Positions 1-8,028 of a stretch of DNA of 54,813 nt are shown here, one piece after another (positions within the stretch are counted from its first letter, which is position 1; each line of letters opens with the position of its first letter). The DNA is from Flavobacteriaceae bacterium (GTDB taxonomy: Bacteria > Bacteroidota > Bacteroidia > Flavobacteriales > Flavobacteriaceae). Below the pieces are notes generated by a model. It had not been told where the DNA came from. It saw only the letters and a list, made by a program, of their open reading frames with translations, and searched no databases. The translations under genes were made by a program, and so were the position numbers. Location of the stretch: the NCBI GenBank assembly GCA_030726725.1, contig JANRDC010000029.1, positions 1 to 54,813 of the forward strand. The letters are read 5' to 3'.

Positions 1-1932
1 CAAAGAGGTCTTGGGGCTTCTAAGATGGCGATCAACTCCGTTGGGGGAACCATCAACATGATCACCAAGTCTACCGAGGCTAAAAGATCGACTTTTGCTC
101 AGTTTGATGTGACTTCTTTCGGCCGCTTTAAGGCGCTTTGGGGCTTTAACTCTGGACGTACAGAAAACAATGAAGCGTTCTCTGTGGTGCTTTCTAGAAC
201 CCAAGGGGATGGATATGTTCAGGGCACTTTTGTAGATGCCTATTCTTATTTCTTCTCTTATTCTAAAGAATTCAACGACGATCACAGAATTGTGTTCACT
301 GGAATCGGCGCTCCACAAGAGCACGGCCAACGGACCACGATGATGACCAGAGCTGAATACGATAAATTTGGCACCAAGTATAACAAGGATTTGGGGTATT
401 TAAATGGAGAGGAGTACAATACGCGCATCAACTACTACCACAAGCCTCAATTTGCTTTAAACCACTATTGGACGATTGATGGAGATACTTCATTAAAGAC
501 ATCAGCTTACTTCTCTTTCGGACACGGCGGTGGATCAGGTGGATTGGGCGCGTATGCTAAATACGACCAAAACGGTCACTTGAACTACGACGATATCTAC
601 AACATGAACAGAACGTTGGGTAAGTCTACTTCTATTTTGAGAAACTCTGTAAACAACCACACTTGGGTAGGTGTTTTGTCTACTTTGGACAAAAAGCTAT
701 CGGATAACTACGACCTGACTTTAGGGGTAGATGCTCGTTCTTATTTAGGGGAGCACTTCCGTGAGGTACGCGACTTGATCGGTGGTGATTACTGGATGGA
801 TAGCTTTAAGTACTCCAAAGACGGTGCTTTTGGCAGAACCGGAAAAACGACTGTTGACGCCAACGCTACTTCGTACTGGAATGTGTTTGCTGTTACTCCT
901 TACGATAACCGCATCGCTTACGACAACGACGGCTTGGTGAAATACCTAGGTGGTTTTGGTCAGTTGGAGTACACCAATGACGCACAAAACTTTAACTGGT
1001 TTGTCGCTGGTTCTTACTCTGTAACCGACAACACCAGAATTGACCGTTGGAACTACCAGCCAATTCACGACAGACAGACCTCTGAAACCATCTCTATTGA
1101 TGGGTACAACGCCAAAGTAGGGTTTAACTACAATATTTCAGAAAACGCCAATATCTTTGGTAACGCTGGAAAATATTCTAGAGCGCCTTTCTTTAACTTC
1201 TTATTCCAAAACTACGCCAATGACGTTTCAGACAATATCCTGAACGAAGAAGTGGATGCTTTGGAATTGGGTTATGGATACAAAACCAAAAACTTTGCCG
1301 CTAAAATCAACGCCTACTCTACCCAGTGGACCAACAAAACTTTATTGTCTGGAAACATTGTCGTTCCCGGAGGTGTTACTCGAGCTCTATTGCAAGGTAT
1401 TGGTGCAGACCACAAAGGGGTGGAAATTGAGTTTAACGCTGGTTTAACTGAAGACCTTACGCTAGGTGGTATTGCTTCTTTTGGAGACTGGAAATGGACC
1501 GGAGATGTAGCTTACGAGTTGCGTTCTGATGTCGATCAGTCGATCACCAAAGGATTTGCCTACACAGATGGTTTGAAAGTGGGTGATTCACCACAAACTC
1601 AAGTCGGTGGTAAAATGAGATGGCAAGCTACTGAAGCTTTGGATTTCGGAGCTACTTACGTGTTTAACGACAACTTGTACGCTTCTTATGATCCATCTGC
1701 TTACAACACGCCTGAGAAAAAAGTACAGCCATACGAGCTCGATCCTTATGGAATGCTCGATTTGCGCGCTGGCTTAAAAGTCGGAAAAGGTTACTTCCAA
1801 TTGCAAGTAAACAACGCCTTGGATTACGACGGCTTTGTTGAAGGGGTAAACAACGCAGACGGTTCTGACATCCGCTACGGTTTCCCAGCTTGGGGAAGAA
1901 ACAGCAACCTGTCTTACAAGATTACTTTTTAA
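1..1932 (+). CDS. TonB-dependent outer-membrane receptor, 5' end outside the window
   Basis: The reading frame is open from the first base of the window, so this is a partial gene lacking its signal peptide, any carboxypeptidase-like domain and most of the plug. What remains begins at the end of the plug, where the motif VGGTINMITK (the usual GGxINIITK plug motif) is visible near residue 15 of the visible part. It continues through about 600 residues of alternating aromatic/polar beta-strand sequence typical of a 22-stranded barrel. The chain ends in an aromatic residue (SYKITF), the usual signal for insertion by the Bam complex. The internal ATG at 25 is not the start, because the plug reads through it. 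No SusD-like partner follows; a strong terminator lies directly downstream. The substrate cannot be told. Confidence 0.9.
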   Translation, partial: QRGLGASKMAINSVGGTINMITKSTEAKRSTFAQFDVTSFGRFKALWGFNSGRTENNEAFSVVLSRTQGDGYVQGTFVDAYSYFFSYSKEFNDDHRIVFTGIGAPQEHGQRTTMMTRAEYDKFGTKYNKDLGYLNGEEYNTRINYYHKPQFALNHYWTIDGDTSLKTSAYFSFGHGGGSGGLGAYAKYDQNGHLNYDDIYNMNRTLGKSTSILRNSVNNHTWVGVLSTLDKKLSDNYDLTLGVDARSYLGEHFREVRDLIGGDYWMDSFKYSKDGAFGRTGKTTVDANATSYWNVFAVTPYDNRIAYDNDGLVKYLGGFGQLEYTNDAQNFNWFVAGSYSVTDNTRIDRWNYQPIHDRQTSETISIDGYNAKVGFNYNISENANIFGNAGKYSRAPFFNFLFQNYANDVSDNILNEEVDALELGYGYKTKNFAAKINAYSTQWTNKTLLSGNIVVPGGVTRALLQGIGADHKGVEIEFNAGLTEDLTLGGIASFGDWKWTGDVAYELRSDVDQSITKGFAYTDGLKVGDSPQTQVGGKMRWQATEALDFGATYVFNDNLYASYDPSAYNTPEKKVQPYELDPYGMLDLRAGLKVGKGYFQLQVNNALDYDGFVEGVNNADGSDIRYGFPAWGRNSNLSYKITF

Positions 1933-1945
1933 GCAATCTGCTGAT

Positions 1946-1980
1946 AAAAAAGCCCCGCCATCGGCGGGGCTTTTCTTTTT
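1946..1980 (+). terminator. Rho-independent terminator after TonB receptor
   Basis: Perfect 8-bp GC stem GCCCCGCC (1952-1959) / GGCGGGGC (1963-1970) with a 3-nt loop, preceded by an A-run and followed by TTTTCTTTTT. It sits 20 bp after the receptor stop. Confidence 0.92.
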
Positions 1981-2008
1981 ATGGCTATTTTTAAAAAAAA
2001 ATTGATTT

Positions 2009-2446
2009 ATGGAATTATTGATTTCCCTGCACTCCTTGCTCGCTTATGTAGTATTGATCATTTTGGTGTTGGCCGTGGCCAATGCGTTTAAAGGTTGGCT
2101 GACCAAAGCTGAATTTTTTAGCCTGGGCCGCGATTTTAGACTTTCCCTATTTGCCCTGATTTTATCGCATATGCAACTGTTGATCGGATTGGTGGTCTAC
2201 TTTGTTTCCGCTAATGGACTCAACGCCATCCAGACTTTGGGCATGGGTGGATTGTCTCCAGCCGCGCGCTTGCTCGCCTTGGAGCACCCCACCATCAATA
2301 TCCTCGCTTTGGTACTGATCACCATCGGTTGGTCCAAACACAAAAAGAAAATGGAGGCTACAGATAAATTCAAAACCATCGCCATATTTTATGGCTTAGG
2401 GCTTTTACTGATACTGAGCCGCATCCCTTGGGGACAGTGGTTTTAA
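2009..2446 (+). CDS. Small four-helix integral membrane protein
   Basis: A 145-residue protein with four hydrophobic helices, at about residues 5-27, 46-68, 88-104 and 123-141. Histidines occur at or near helix ends (H8, H54, H92). Similar small proteins in Bacteroidota are often labelled 'cytochrome b-like' without experimental support. The histidines would allow haem or metal binding, but no established haem motif is visible, so I give no function. The gene stands alone between a terminator and a convergent aldo/keto reductase. The ATG at 2009 is preceded by an A-rich stretch rather than a Shine-Dalgarno, as is normal in this phylum. Confidence 0.75.
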   Translation: MELLISLHSLLAYVVLIILVLAVANAFKGWLTKAEFFSLGRDFRLSLFALILSHMQLLIGLVVYFVSANGLNAIQTLGMGGLSPAARLLALEHPTINILALVLITIGWSKHKKKMEATDKFKTIAIFYGLGLLLILSRIPWGQWF

Positions 2447-2459
2447 GCTAATCGCTTAA
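2443..2459. terminator. Possible weak bidirectional terminator between convergent genes
   Basis: A short inverted repeat TTAAGC / GCTTAA with a 5-nt loop spans both stop codons of the convergent genes. The stem is only 6 bp and AT-rich with no clear T-run, so termination here is a guess from position. Confidence 0.25.
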
Positions 2460-3496
2460 GGCGATGGATTGGGGTACTGTACATGTATGGCCTCAATACC
2501 GCGCAAAACATCTTCAGAAAGCGCCACTTGGGCGCTTTCTACATTTTCGCGCAATTGGTCCATGGAGGTCGCGCCTATAATGGTGCTTTGCACAAAGGTA
2601 CGGGTGCGCACAAAAGCCAAGGACATCTGCGCCAAACTCAATCCGTGCTCTTGGGCGAGTTGCGCATATGCTTCGGTGGCTTTTACCGCCTGGGGGTTGC
2701 TGTATCTGTTGTAGTTGGGGAATAAGGTGACGCGCGCACCCTCAGGTTGTACCCCACCTAGGTATTTGCCGGATAAAACCCCGAATCCCAATGGGGAGTA
2801 GGCCAGGAGCCCTACCTGCTCGCGCATGGAGCATTCCGCTAAACCCACTTCATAGCTTCGGTTTAACAAGCTGTAGGGGTTCTGAACGGTTTGAATGCGC
2901 GGCCGTTCCTGTTTTGCTCTGTGTGCATCTAAATACCTCATCAGTCCCCAAGGCGTTTCGTTGGAAAGTCCGATGTGTCTGATTTTGCCCTCGGCGACCA
3001 AGGTCCCCAAGGTATCCAATACTTCTTCAAAGTTTTCTACCCATTGTTCCTCTGAGTCATGGGTGTAGCCCAGCTTTCCGAAATAGTTGGTGTTGCGCTC
3101 CGGCCAATGCAGCTGATACAGGTCGATGTAATCCGTCTGTAAACGCTTTAAGCTGCCTTCTACCGCCTCTTTGAGGGCTGTGGGTTGAAATCCATTGGTG
3201 CGAATGTGTGCGGTAAACCCAGCAGGCCCAGCGATCTTTGACGCCAATACGATTTCAGACCTTTTTCCGGATTGCTTGAACCATTGACCCATGATGATTT
3301 CTGTATGGGCATAGAGTTCAGGAAGGGTAGGCACGGGATACAGTTCCGCAGTATCCCAAAACTGTATGCCCTGCTCCAGGGCGTAATCCATTTGCGCCCA
3401 TCCTTCTGCTTGGGTGTTTTGTCGGCCCCAAGTCATGGTGCCCAGGCAGATTTCACTGATTTTGAGATCGGTACTTCCTAAGGTGTTGTACTTCAT
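2456..3496 (-). CDS. Aldo/keto reductase, Tas-like
   Basis: A 346-residue NAD(P)H-dependent aldo/keto reductase of the AKR superfamily, close in layout to E. coli Tas. The catalytic tetrad is visible: Asp and Tyr in FWDTAELYP (around residues 48-53), Lys in ASKIAG (about 86) and His in LYQLHWPER (about 130). The C-terminal cofactor segment IIGATSMDQLRENV is the expected phosphate-binding region. Substrate cannot be deduced. It is encoded 3 bp downstream of radA on the same strand and is probably cotranscribed with it. A 10-bp perfect inverted repeat lies in its 3' coding part (2516-2540). Confidence 0.92.
   Translation of the reverse strand: MKYNTLGSTDLKISEICLGTMTWGRQNTQAEGWAQMDYALEQGIQFWDTAELYPVPTLPELYAHTEIIMGQWFKQSGKRSEIVLASKIAGPAGFTAHIRTNGFQPTALKEAVEGSLKRLQTDYIDLYQLHWPERNTNYFGKLGYTHDSEEQWVENFEEVLDTLGTLVAEGKIRHIGLSNETPWGLMRYLDAHRAKQERPRIQTVQNPYSLLNRSYEVGLAECSMREQVGLLAYSPLGFGVLSGKYLGGVQPEGARVTLFPNYNRYSNPQAVKATEAYAQLAQEHGLSLAQMSLAFVRTRTFVQSTIIGATSMDQLRENVESAQVALSEDVLRGIEAIHVQYPNPSP
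2516..2540. repeat. Intragenic inverted repeat in aldo/keto reductase
   Basis: AGAAAGCGCC (2516-2525) and GGCGCTTTCT (2531-2540) are perfect complements around a 5-nt spacer, inside coding sequence for the SAQVALSE region. There is no T-run on either strand. Confidence 0.85.
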
Positions 3497-3499
3497 GAA

Positions 3500-4864
3500 T
3501 TATTCATTGTTTTTGCCGAACAAATAGCGGAATACTTCTTCCACTTTTCCCACGGCAATCGTTTTAATTTTTTGTTGTGTCCCCATGGTAGCGTGTTTGG
3601 AGACCACGATAGCGGTAAATCCCAATCGAGCAGCCTCCGAAATCCGCTGATCGATGCGCTGTACGGGTCTTATTTCTCCAGACAACCCCACTTCAGCGGC
3701 AAAACAGATTCCTGGGGCAATGGGAATATCGAGGTTGGAGGAGAGGATGGCCGCGATCACCGCAAGATCCATGGCAGGGTCTTCTAGGCTGATGCCTCCG
3801 GTAATGTTGAGAAACACGTCCTTGGCCGCCAGCTTAAAACCGGCCCTTTTTTCCAAAACCGCCAAAAGCATGTGCAATCGCTTGGCGTTATAGCCAGTCG
3901 TGGACCTCTGAGGAGTCCCGTAAACGGCAGAACTTACCAGGGCTTGAATTTCGACCAACAGCGGCCTCAACCCTTCGACGGTTGCCGCGATGGCTGTTCC
4001 GCTTAACGACTCGGTAGATTGGGTCATCAGGATTTCAGAAGGATTGGCCACCTGACGCAGCCCGTATCCGGCCATTTCGTAGATGCCCAACTCAGCGGTG
4101 GATCCGAATCTGTTTTTTAGCGCCCGTAAAATGCGGTAAACCCCGTGTCGATCGCCCTCAAACTGGAGCACCGTATCCACCATGTGTTCCAAAATTTTAG
4201 GACCTGCGATACTGCCGTCTTTGGTGATGTGGCCGATCAGCAATACCGGGGTATGGGTGTGTTTGGCGTATTGAATTAACTCAGCGGTACAGGCCCTGAT
4301 CTGAGAGACCGATCCCGGACTGGATTCAATGGCGGTAGTGTGCAAAGTTTGAATGGAATCGATCACCACCAGGTCCGGGGACATGGTTTCCGCTTGCTTG
4401 AGTATCGACTCCGTATGGGTTTCCGTCAAAATATAGCATTGACTGCTTTGGGCGTGGATGCGCTCTGCCCTCATTTTGAGTTGTTTGAGGGATTCTTCGC
4501 CCGAGACATACAGCACTTTGTGGGGAAGGGTCAGGGCGATTTGGAGCATCAATGTGGATTTTCCCACTCCGGGCTCCCCACCGATGAGCACCAAGGAGCC
4601 GGGCACGATGCCTCCACCGAGCACGCGGTTGAATTCCTCGTCTAAGCTGTCGAGTCTTTGTTCTGCCGATAGGGTGATGTCTTCTACGCGCACTGGATGA
4701 GCGGCGGCCACTTGGTTTTTGCTCCCCCAAAGCACGGTAGTGTTGGTTTGGATCAGCTCCTCCACCACGGTGTTCCAGGCTTTACACGAATTGCACTGCC
4801 CCACCCATTTGGCGTATTGGGTGCCACAAGACTGACAAAAGAAACTGGTTTTGGATTTGGCCAT
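3500..4864 (-). CDS. radA: DNA repair protein RadA
   Basis: RadA/Sms, a RecA-like branch-migration ATPase acting in recombinational repair. All family landmarks are present in 454 residues: an N-terminal four-cysteine zinc finger (C10, C13, C24, C27), Walker A GGEPGVGKS at 95-103, Walker B LVVIDSIQT, the RadA-specific KNRFGS motif, and a C-terminal Lon-protease-like domain (GGISLEDPAMDLAV). Length is normal for the family. It lies upstream of the aldo/keto reductase and 21 bp from the membrane protein before it, so it may belong to the pan transcript or use its own promoter. Confidence 0.98.
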   Translation of the reverse strand: MAKSKTSFFCQSCGTQYAKWVGQCNSCKAWNTVVEELIQTNTTVLWGSKNQVAAAHPVRVEDITLSAEQRLDSLDEEFNRVLGGGIVPGSLVLIGGEPGVGKSTLMLQIALTLPHKVLYVSGEESLKQLKMRAERIHAQSSQCYILTETHTESILKQAETMSPDLVVIDSIQTLHTTAIESSPGSVSQIRACTAELIQYAKHTHTPVLLIGHITKDGSIAGPKILEHMVDTVLQFEGDRHGVYRILRALKNRFGSTAELGIYEMAGYGLRQVANPSEILMTQSTESLSGTAIAATVEGLRPLLVEIQALVSSAVYGTPQRSTTGYNAKRLHMLLAVLEKRAGFKLAAKDVFLNITGGISLEDPAMDLAVIAAILSSNLDIPIAPGICFAAEVGLSGEIRPVQRIDQRISEAARLGFTAIVVSKHATMGTQQKIKTIAVGKVEEVFRYLFGKNNE

Positions 4865-4885
4865 GGGATAATTTCAGGCCTAAAT

Positions 4886-5881
4886 TTAAGGCTTACCGGC
4901 CAATTCTGAGTTGCTTTTTCCCACAAAGGGGATCAAAATAAATGATGCAGCGCCGATCACCACCACCAACAGGGTTTGGGTCAACCACATCACCCAGCCA
5001 AAAGCGAGGCCAGAGGCGGCAGAAACACCGAAAAGCATCAGCGATTGTTGCACGGCAATCGGGTAGAGTCCAATGCCGCCGTTGGTCGCGGTCATGGCAA
5101 ATGCGCCCGCCACAAAAGCCACCAAAACCGGTCCAAGCCCCAGTTCCTGGGTGTCCGGCAGCGCAAATTTCACCACCCAAAACATGGCGACGTAACACCC
5201 CCAAATCAATGCAGTATGCCCCCAAAAAGCGGCTTTATTTTTCATGTGAAAAACCGTGGAGCTGCCTTCTAGCAATCCGGCAACCTTCTCTCTGAGCACC
5301 ACCAAGGGTTTGATCTGGGTGCGCTGCATCCACTGCAGTCCAAAATAACCCCCTGCGATCAGAGCGGCCAGCACTCCTCCGGTTTGGATCAGCGAAATAT
5401 TCTTTTCGGCCAATGTATCCAGCAACACTTCTGTCTGCAAGACTAAGGCACATAGGATGACCACAAAGAGCATCAATAAATCGATGATGCGCTCAGTGAC
5501 AATGGTGCCAAACCCTTTTTGAAAGGGCACACCTTGATAAGTCTTTAGGGTGGTGGCGCGCAAGAGTTCGCCAGAGCGGGGAATGCCTAAGTTGGTCAGG
5601 TAGGCCATCATGATGATCAGGGCATTGGCCATAATGCGGGGTCGATACCCCATAGGGGCCAGGAGGTAGTTCCAGCGTATGGCGCGCGAAATATGACTGA
5701 CCACCCCTAGGGCTACGGAGACCAACAGCCAAAAAATATCGACTTGTTGCATCGAGGCCATCATGGCGGCTCTGTTTTCTGCAGAGGTGAGTCGGTAGGT
5801 CAGAAAAACCAGCAACAAGCCCAAGGCAATGGGCGCTGTCTTTTTGATCCAAGTAAACAAAGGTTGGCCTTTTTTAGGCAT
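4886..5881 (-). CDS. Lysylphosphatidylglycerol-synthase-like integral membrane protein (UPF0104/YbhN-type)
   Basis: A 331-residue polytopic protein with about eight hydrophobic segments, matching the membrane (flippase-like) domain of the LPG synthase/YbhN/AglD family. Diagnostic stretches are [26 protein letters not shown] and the late [13 protein letters not shown]. The cytosolic aminoacyltransferase domain of MprF is absent, so it is not a lysyl-PG synthase. Membrane-only members are thought to move lipids or lipid-linked sugars. Its start overlaps the end of panD by 8 bp, a conserved-looking translational coupling whose functional meaning is unclear. Confidence 0.85.
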   Translation of the reverse strand: MPKKGQPLFTWIKKTAPIALGLLLVFLTYRLTSAENRAAMMASMQQVDIFWLLVSVALGVVSHISRAIRWNYLLAPMGYRPRIMANALIIMMAYLTNLGIPRSGELLRATTLKTYQGVPFQKGFGTIVTERIIDLLMLFVVILCALVLQTEVLLDTLAEKNISLIQTGGVLAALIAGGYFGLQWMQRTQIKPLVVLREKVAGLLEGSSTVFHMKNKAAFWGHTALIWGCYVAMFWVVKFALPDTQELGLGPVLVAFVAGAFAMTATNGGIGLYPIAVQQSLMLFGVSAASGLAFGWVMWLTQTLLVVVIGAASFILIPFVGKSNSELAGKP

Positions 5882-6227
5882 GGAGTAGGTTGGTGGCTTC
5901 GTCTGGAAATACCAGGGCTGGCTTGAAGTTCTTGGCCTCTTCGAGTTCCATCATCGCATAGGTGATCAAAATCAATACGTCACCTACAGATACTTTGCGT
6001 GCAGCAGCTCCATTCAAGGTGATTTCACCGCTTTGGCGGGGTCCAGGAATGACATAGGTTTCCAGGCGTTCTCCATTGGAGTTGTTGACCACCTGAATCT
6101 TTTCGCCGGCAATGACATTGGCGGCATCCATCAGGTCTTCATCAATGGTGATGCTTCCGATGTAATTCAGGTCTGCCCCGGTGACTTTCACGCGGTGGAT
6201 TTTGGATTTTACTACGTGCACAAACAT
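5874..6227 (-). CDS. panD: Aspartate 1-decarboxylase (beta-alanine for pantothenate)
   Basis: Makes beta-alanine from L-aspartate using a pyruvoyl group formed by self-cleavage. With the ATG at 6227 the protein has 117 residues, and the family numbering falls exactly into place: K9, H11, the cleavage pair G24-S25 in [10 protein letters not shown]54 and Y58. An upstream in-frame start at 6263 would add 12 residues not found in the family and would overlap panC, so it is rejected. It follows panC by 16 bp, placing both beta-alanine supply and its consumer on one transcript. Confidence 0.97.
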   Translation of the reverse strand: MFVHVVKSKIHRVKVTGADLNYIGSITIDEDLMDAANVIAGEKIQVVNNSNGERLETYVIPGPRQSGEITLNGAAARKVSVGDVLILITYAMMELEEAKNFKPALVFPDEATNLLHA

Positions 6228-6243
6228 GGCGCAAATATAAGAA

Positions 6244-7128
6244 TTAAAGCGCGATATTATCAATAAGCCGAACGCCGTGAAAGACTACAGCGATCAAAGC
6301 CCGGTATTTTTCACCGGTCACCCATTGGTCTACAGGAGTCATTCCTCCTTCTGTGACTATGTCAAAATAGGCGATTTGAAAATCGGGGGCTTCTTGGGCG
6401 GCTCGGGTGACGAGCGACCTGAGTCCATGCGGACTCAGTCGGTTCGGGGCCGCAGCGCGGCCCCGATCAGCCACCTCCTGTAGGGTTTGATAAATCCAGG
6501 CAGCGCGATTTCTTTGGGAGTCGGTGAGTCGCTCATTTCTCGAGCTCATCGCTAGACCGTTGGGTTCCCGAACAATGGGACAAGGGATGATTTCCAAGTC
6601 GCGGTGTTCCATGCGCTTCAGGGCCTGAACCACACAGAGTTGTTGGTAGTCTTTTTCTCCGAAATACACCCGATGAGCGGGGACTGCCTTCCAGAGCAAG
6701 GAGACCACGGTGCCTACCCCGTTGAAGTGGCCCGGTCGGTCTGCGCCTTCAAAGACTGAATCCAATCCTTGAAAGTCAAAACTTTGCGCTTTGACCCCAT
6801 CGGAATACAAGTCTTCAGCTCCGGGTGCGTACACCCAAATAGGGGTGCCTAGGTGGAGCAAGGTGCTCAGCAGTGCTAAATCTCGATCTAGGGTATGGGG
6901 ATAAAGCGCCAGGTCTTGGGCATTGTTGAACTGAGTTGGGTTGACAAAAATGCTGACGACCACCGCTTTGTTTTCCAGGGCTGCGCGTTCGACCAAAGCC
7001 AAGTGCCCTGGGTGCAAGGCGCCCATGGTGGGGACAAATCCTATGGATGAAGCCCATTGCGTGTGTTTTGCCAGAGAATCAGCTAGCTCAATCCGGTGGC
7101 GAAGCAAAAGAATTTCGGGGTGGTTCAC
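6244..7128 (-). CDS. panC: Pantothenate synthetase, GTG start
   Basis: Condenses pantoate and beta-alanine with ATP. The nucleotidyltransferase signature is seen as [14 protein letters not shown], followed by [23 protein letters not shown] and the KMSKS-like SSRNERL. The start codon is GTG at 7128 and an upstream -7 box ends only 4 bp before it, so the mRNA may be leaderless. The segment between SSRNERL and the C-terminal IAYFDI is Arg/Ala/Pro-rich and is encoded by two adjacent perfect hairpins (6419-6438 and 6444-6466). From memory, other flavobacterial PanC proteins are slightly shorter and lysine-rich there. panD follows 16 bp downstream. Confidence 0.97.
   Translation of the reverse strand: MNHPEILLLRHRIELADSLAKHTQWASSIGFVPTMGALHPGHLALVERAALENKAVVVSIFVNPTQFNNAQDLALYPHTLDRDLALLSTLLHLGTPIWVYAPGAEDLYSDGVKAQSFDFQGLDSVFEGADRPGHFNGVGTVVSLLWKAVPAHRVYFGEKDYQQLCVVQALKRMEHRDLEIIPCPIVREPNGLAMSSRNERLTDSQRNRAAWIYQTLQEVADRGRAAAPNRLSPHGLRSLVTRAAQEAPDFQIAYFDIVTEGGMTPVDQWVTGEKYRALIAVVFHGVRLIDNIAL
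6419..6438. repeat. Intragenic hairpin 1 in panC
   Basis: CTGAGTCC (6419-6426) and GGACTCAG (6431-6438) form a perfect 8-bp stem with a 4-nt loop. With one bulged base (6418) three further pairs form. It lies inside panC and is followed after 5 bp by a second hairpin. Confidence 0.88.
6444..6466. repeat. Intragenic GC-rich hairpin 2 in panC
   Basis: TCGGGGCCGC (6444-6453) and GCGGCCCCGA (6457-6466) are perfect 10-bp complements around the loop AGC. It resembles a terminator stem but has no T-run on either strand and is inside coding sequence. Confidence 0.92.
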
Positions 7129-7132
7129 TCGG

Positions 7133-7140
7133 CAAACTTA
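7133..7140 (-). promoter_or_regulatory. -7 box of panC, possibly giving a leaderless mRNA
   Basis: On the minus strand TAAGTTTG matches the Bacteroidota -7 consensus TAnnTTTG and ends 4 bp before the panC GTG. A -33 TTTG is not evident. Confidence 0.5.
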
Positions 7141-7171
7141 CTATAATTAAGGCGATTCCGCATATTTTTTG

Positions 7172-7179
7172 TAAATTTG
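7172..7179 (+). promoter_or_regulatory. -7 box upstream of GT5-like gene
   Basis: TAAATTTG matches TAnnTTTG 35 bp before the ATG at 7215, in the short gap divergent from panC. No convincing -33 element is seen. Confidence 0.55.
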
Positions 7180-7214
7180 CATCTCCTAAGTTGGAATCGA
7201 AAAATAACGTCCTT

Positions 7215-8024
7215 ATGAACGGTAAAAAGATCTTGTTTGTCTCTTCAGAGCTAGCGCCCTACCTCCCCCAAAACCCTGTCTCGCAGATGTCCTACGAGGC
7301 TCCTCGGATGGTGAACAGCAAAGGGGGTGAAATCAGAATCTTTATGCCCAAGTACGGAATCATCAACGAGCGCAGACATCAACTGCACGAAGTGATTCGT
7401 TTGTCTGGGATGAACATGGTGGTCAACGATATGGATATGCCCTTGATCATCAAAGTGGCGTCCATTCCCAAAGAGCGCATCCAGGTGTATTTTATAGATA
7501 ATGAAGAGTACTTCAAACGCAAGCACACCTTTAAAGACTTAGAGGGTTGCATGTACGACGACAACGACGAGCGCGCTATCTTTTTTGCCAAAGGGGTGGT
7601 GGAAACTGTAAAAAAACTCAATTGGATTCCGGACATCATCCACGTACACGGATGGATGGCTTCTTTGTTGCCGCTTTATTTGCGCAAATACTACGCCGAC
7701 GAGCCCTTGTTTGCTGAAAGCCGCATTGTCACTTCTGTCTATGCGTCTGATTTTGAGGGAACCCTAAGCGACTGCATGCGCAAGAAAATCGCCTTTGACG
7801 GAATTGATGAAGCGTCTATTGCCTGCCTGGAACACCCTGACTATAATAATCTGTTAAAAGTCGCCGTGGATCATTCCGATGCGGTTATATTAGCCACCGA
7901 GGAGATTCATCCAGATTTATTGGCCCATATAGAGTCACTCGACAAGCCAATCCTTCCCTATGTTCCCTTCCACGAATTTGAAGAGGCTTATGCAGGATTT
8001 TACAACACCAAAGTACTAAAGTAA
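7215..8024 (+). CDS. Truncated glycogen/starch-synthase-like protein (GT5 N-terminal domain only)
   Basis: A 269-residue protein that corresponds to the N-terminal Rossmann half of GT5 glycogen synthases: ILFVSSELAPY at the start, IRIFMPKYG, and IIHVHGWMASLLPLYLRK. Two things separate it from a working synthase. The C-terminal catalytic half (residues beyond about 280 in GlgA) is missing, and the ADP-glucose-binding KTGGL loop after SELAP is replaced by LPQNPVS. Such short versions are common in Flavobacteriia in this same context and are annotated as glycogen/starch synthase. I infer a non-catalytic or diverged role. The ATG at 7215 is preferred to an upstream in-frame start that would run into panC. 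The DUF4270 gene follows by 4 bp. Confidence 0.85.
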   Translation: MNGKKILFVSSELAPYLPQNPVSQMSYEAPRMVNSKGGEIRIFMPKYGIINERRHQLHEVIRLSGMNMVVNDMDMPLIIKVASIPKERIQVYFIDNEEYFKRKHTFKDLEGCMYDDNDERAIFFAKGVVETVKKLNWIPDIIHVHGWMASLLPLYLRKYYADEPLFAESRIVTSVYASDFEGTLSDCMRKKIAFDGIDEASIACLEHPDYNNLLKVAVDHSDAVILATEEIHPDLLAHIESLDKPILPYVPFHEFEEAYAGFYNTKVLK

Positions 8025-8028
8025 CCGA

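Noticed and set aside
6444-6466. Terminator within panC
   Set aside because: The stem is strong but there is no T-run on either strand, and panC and panD continue without interruption.
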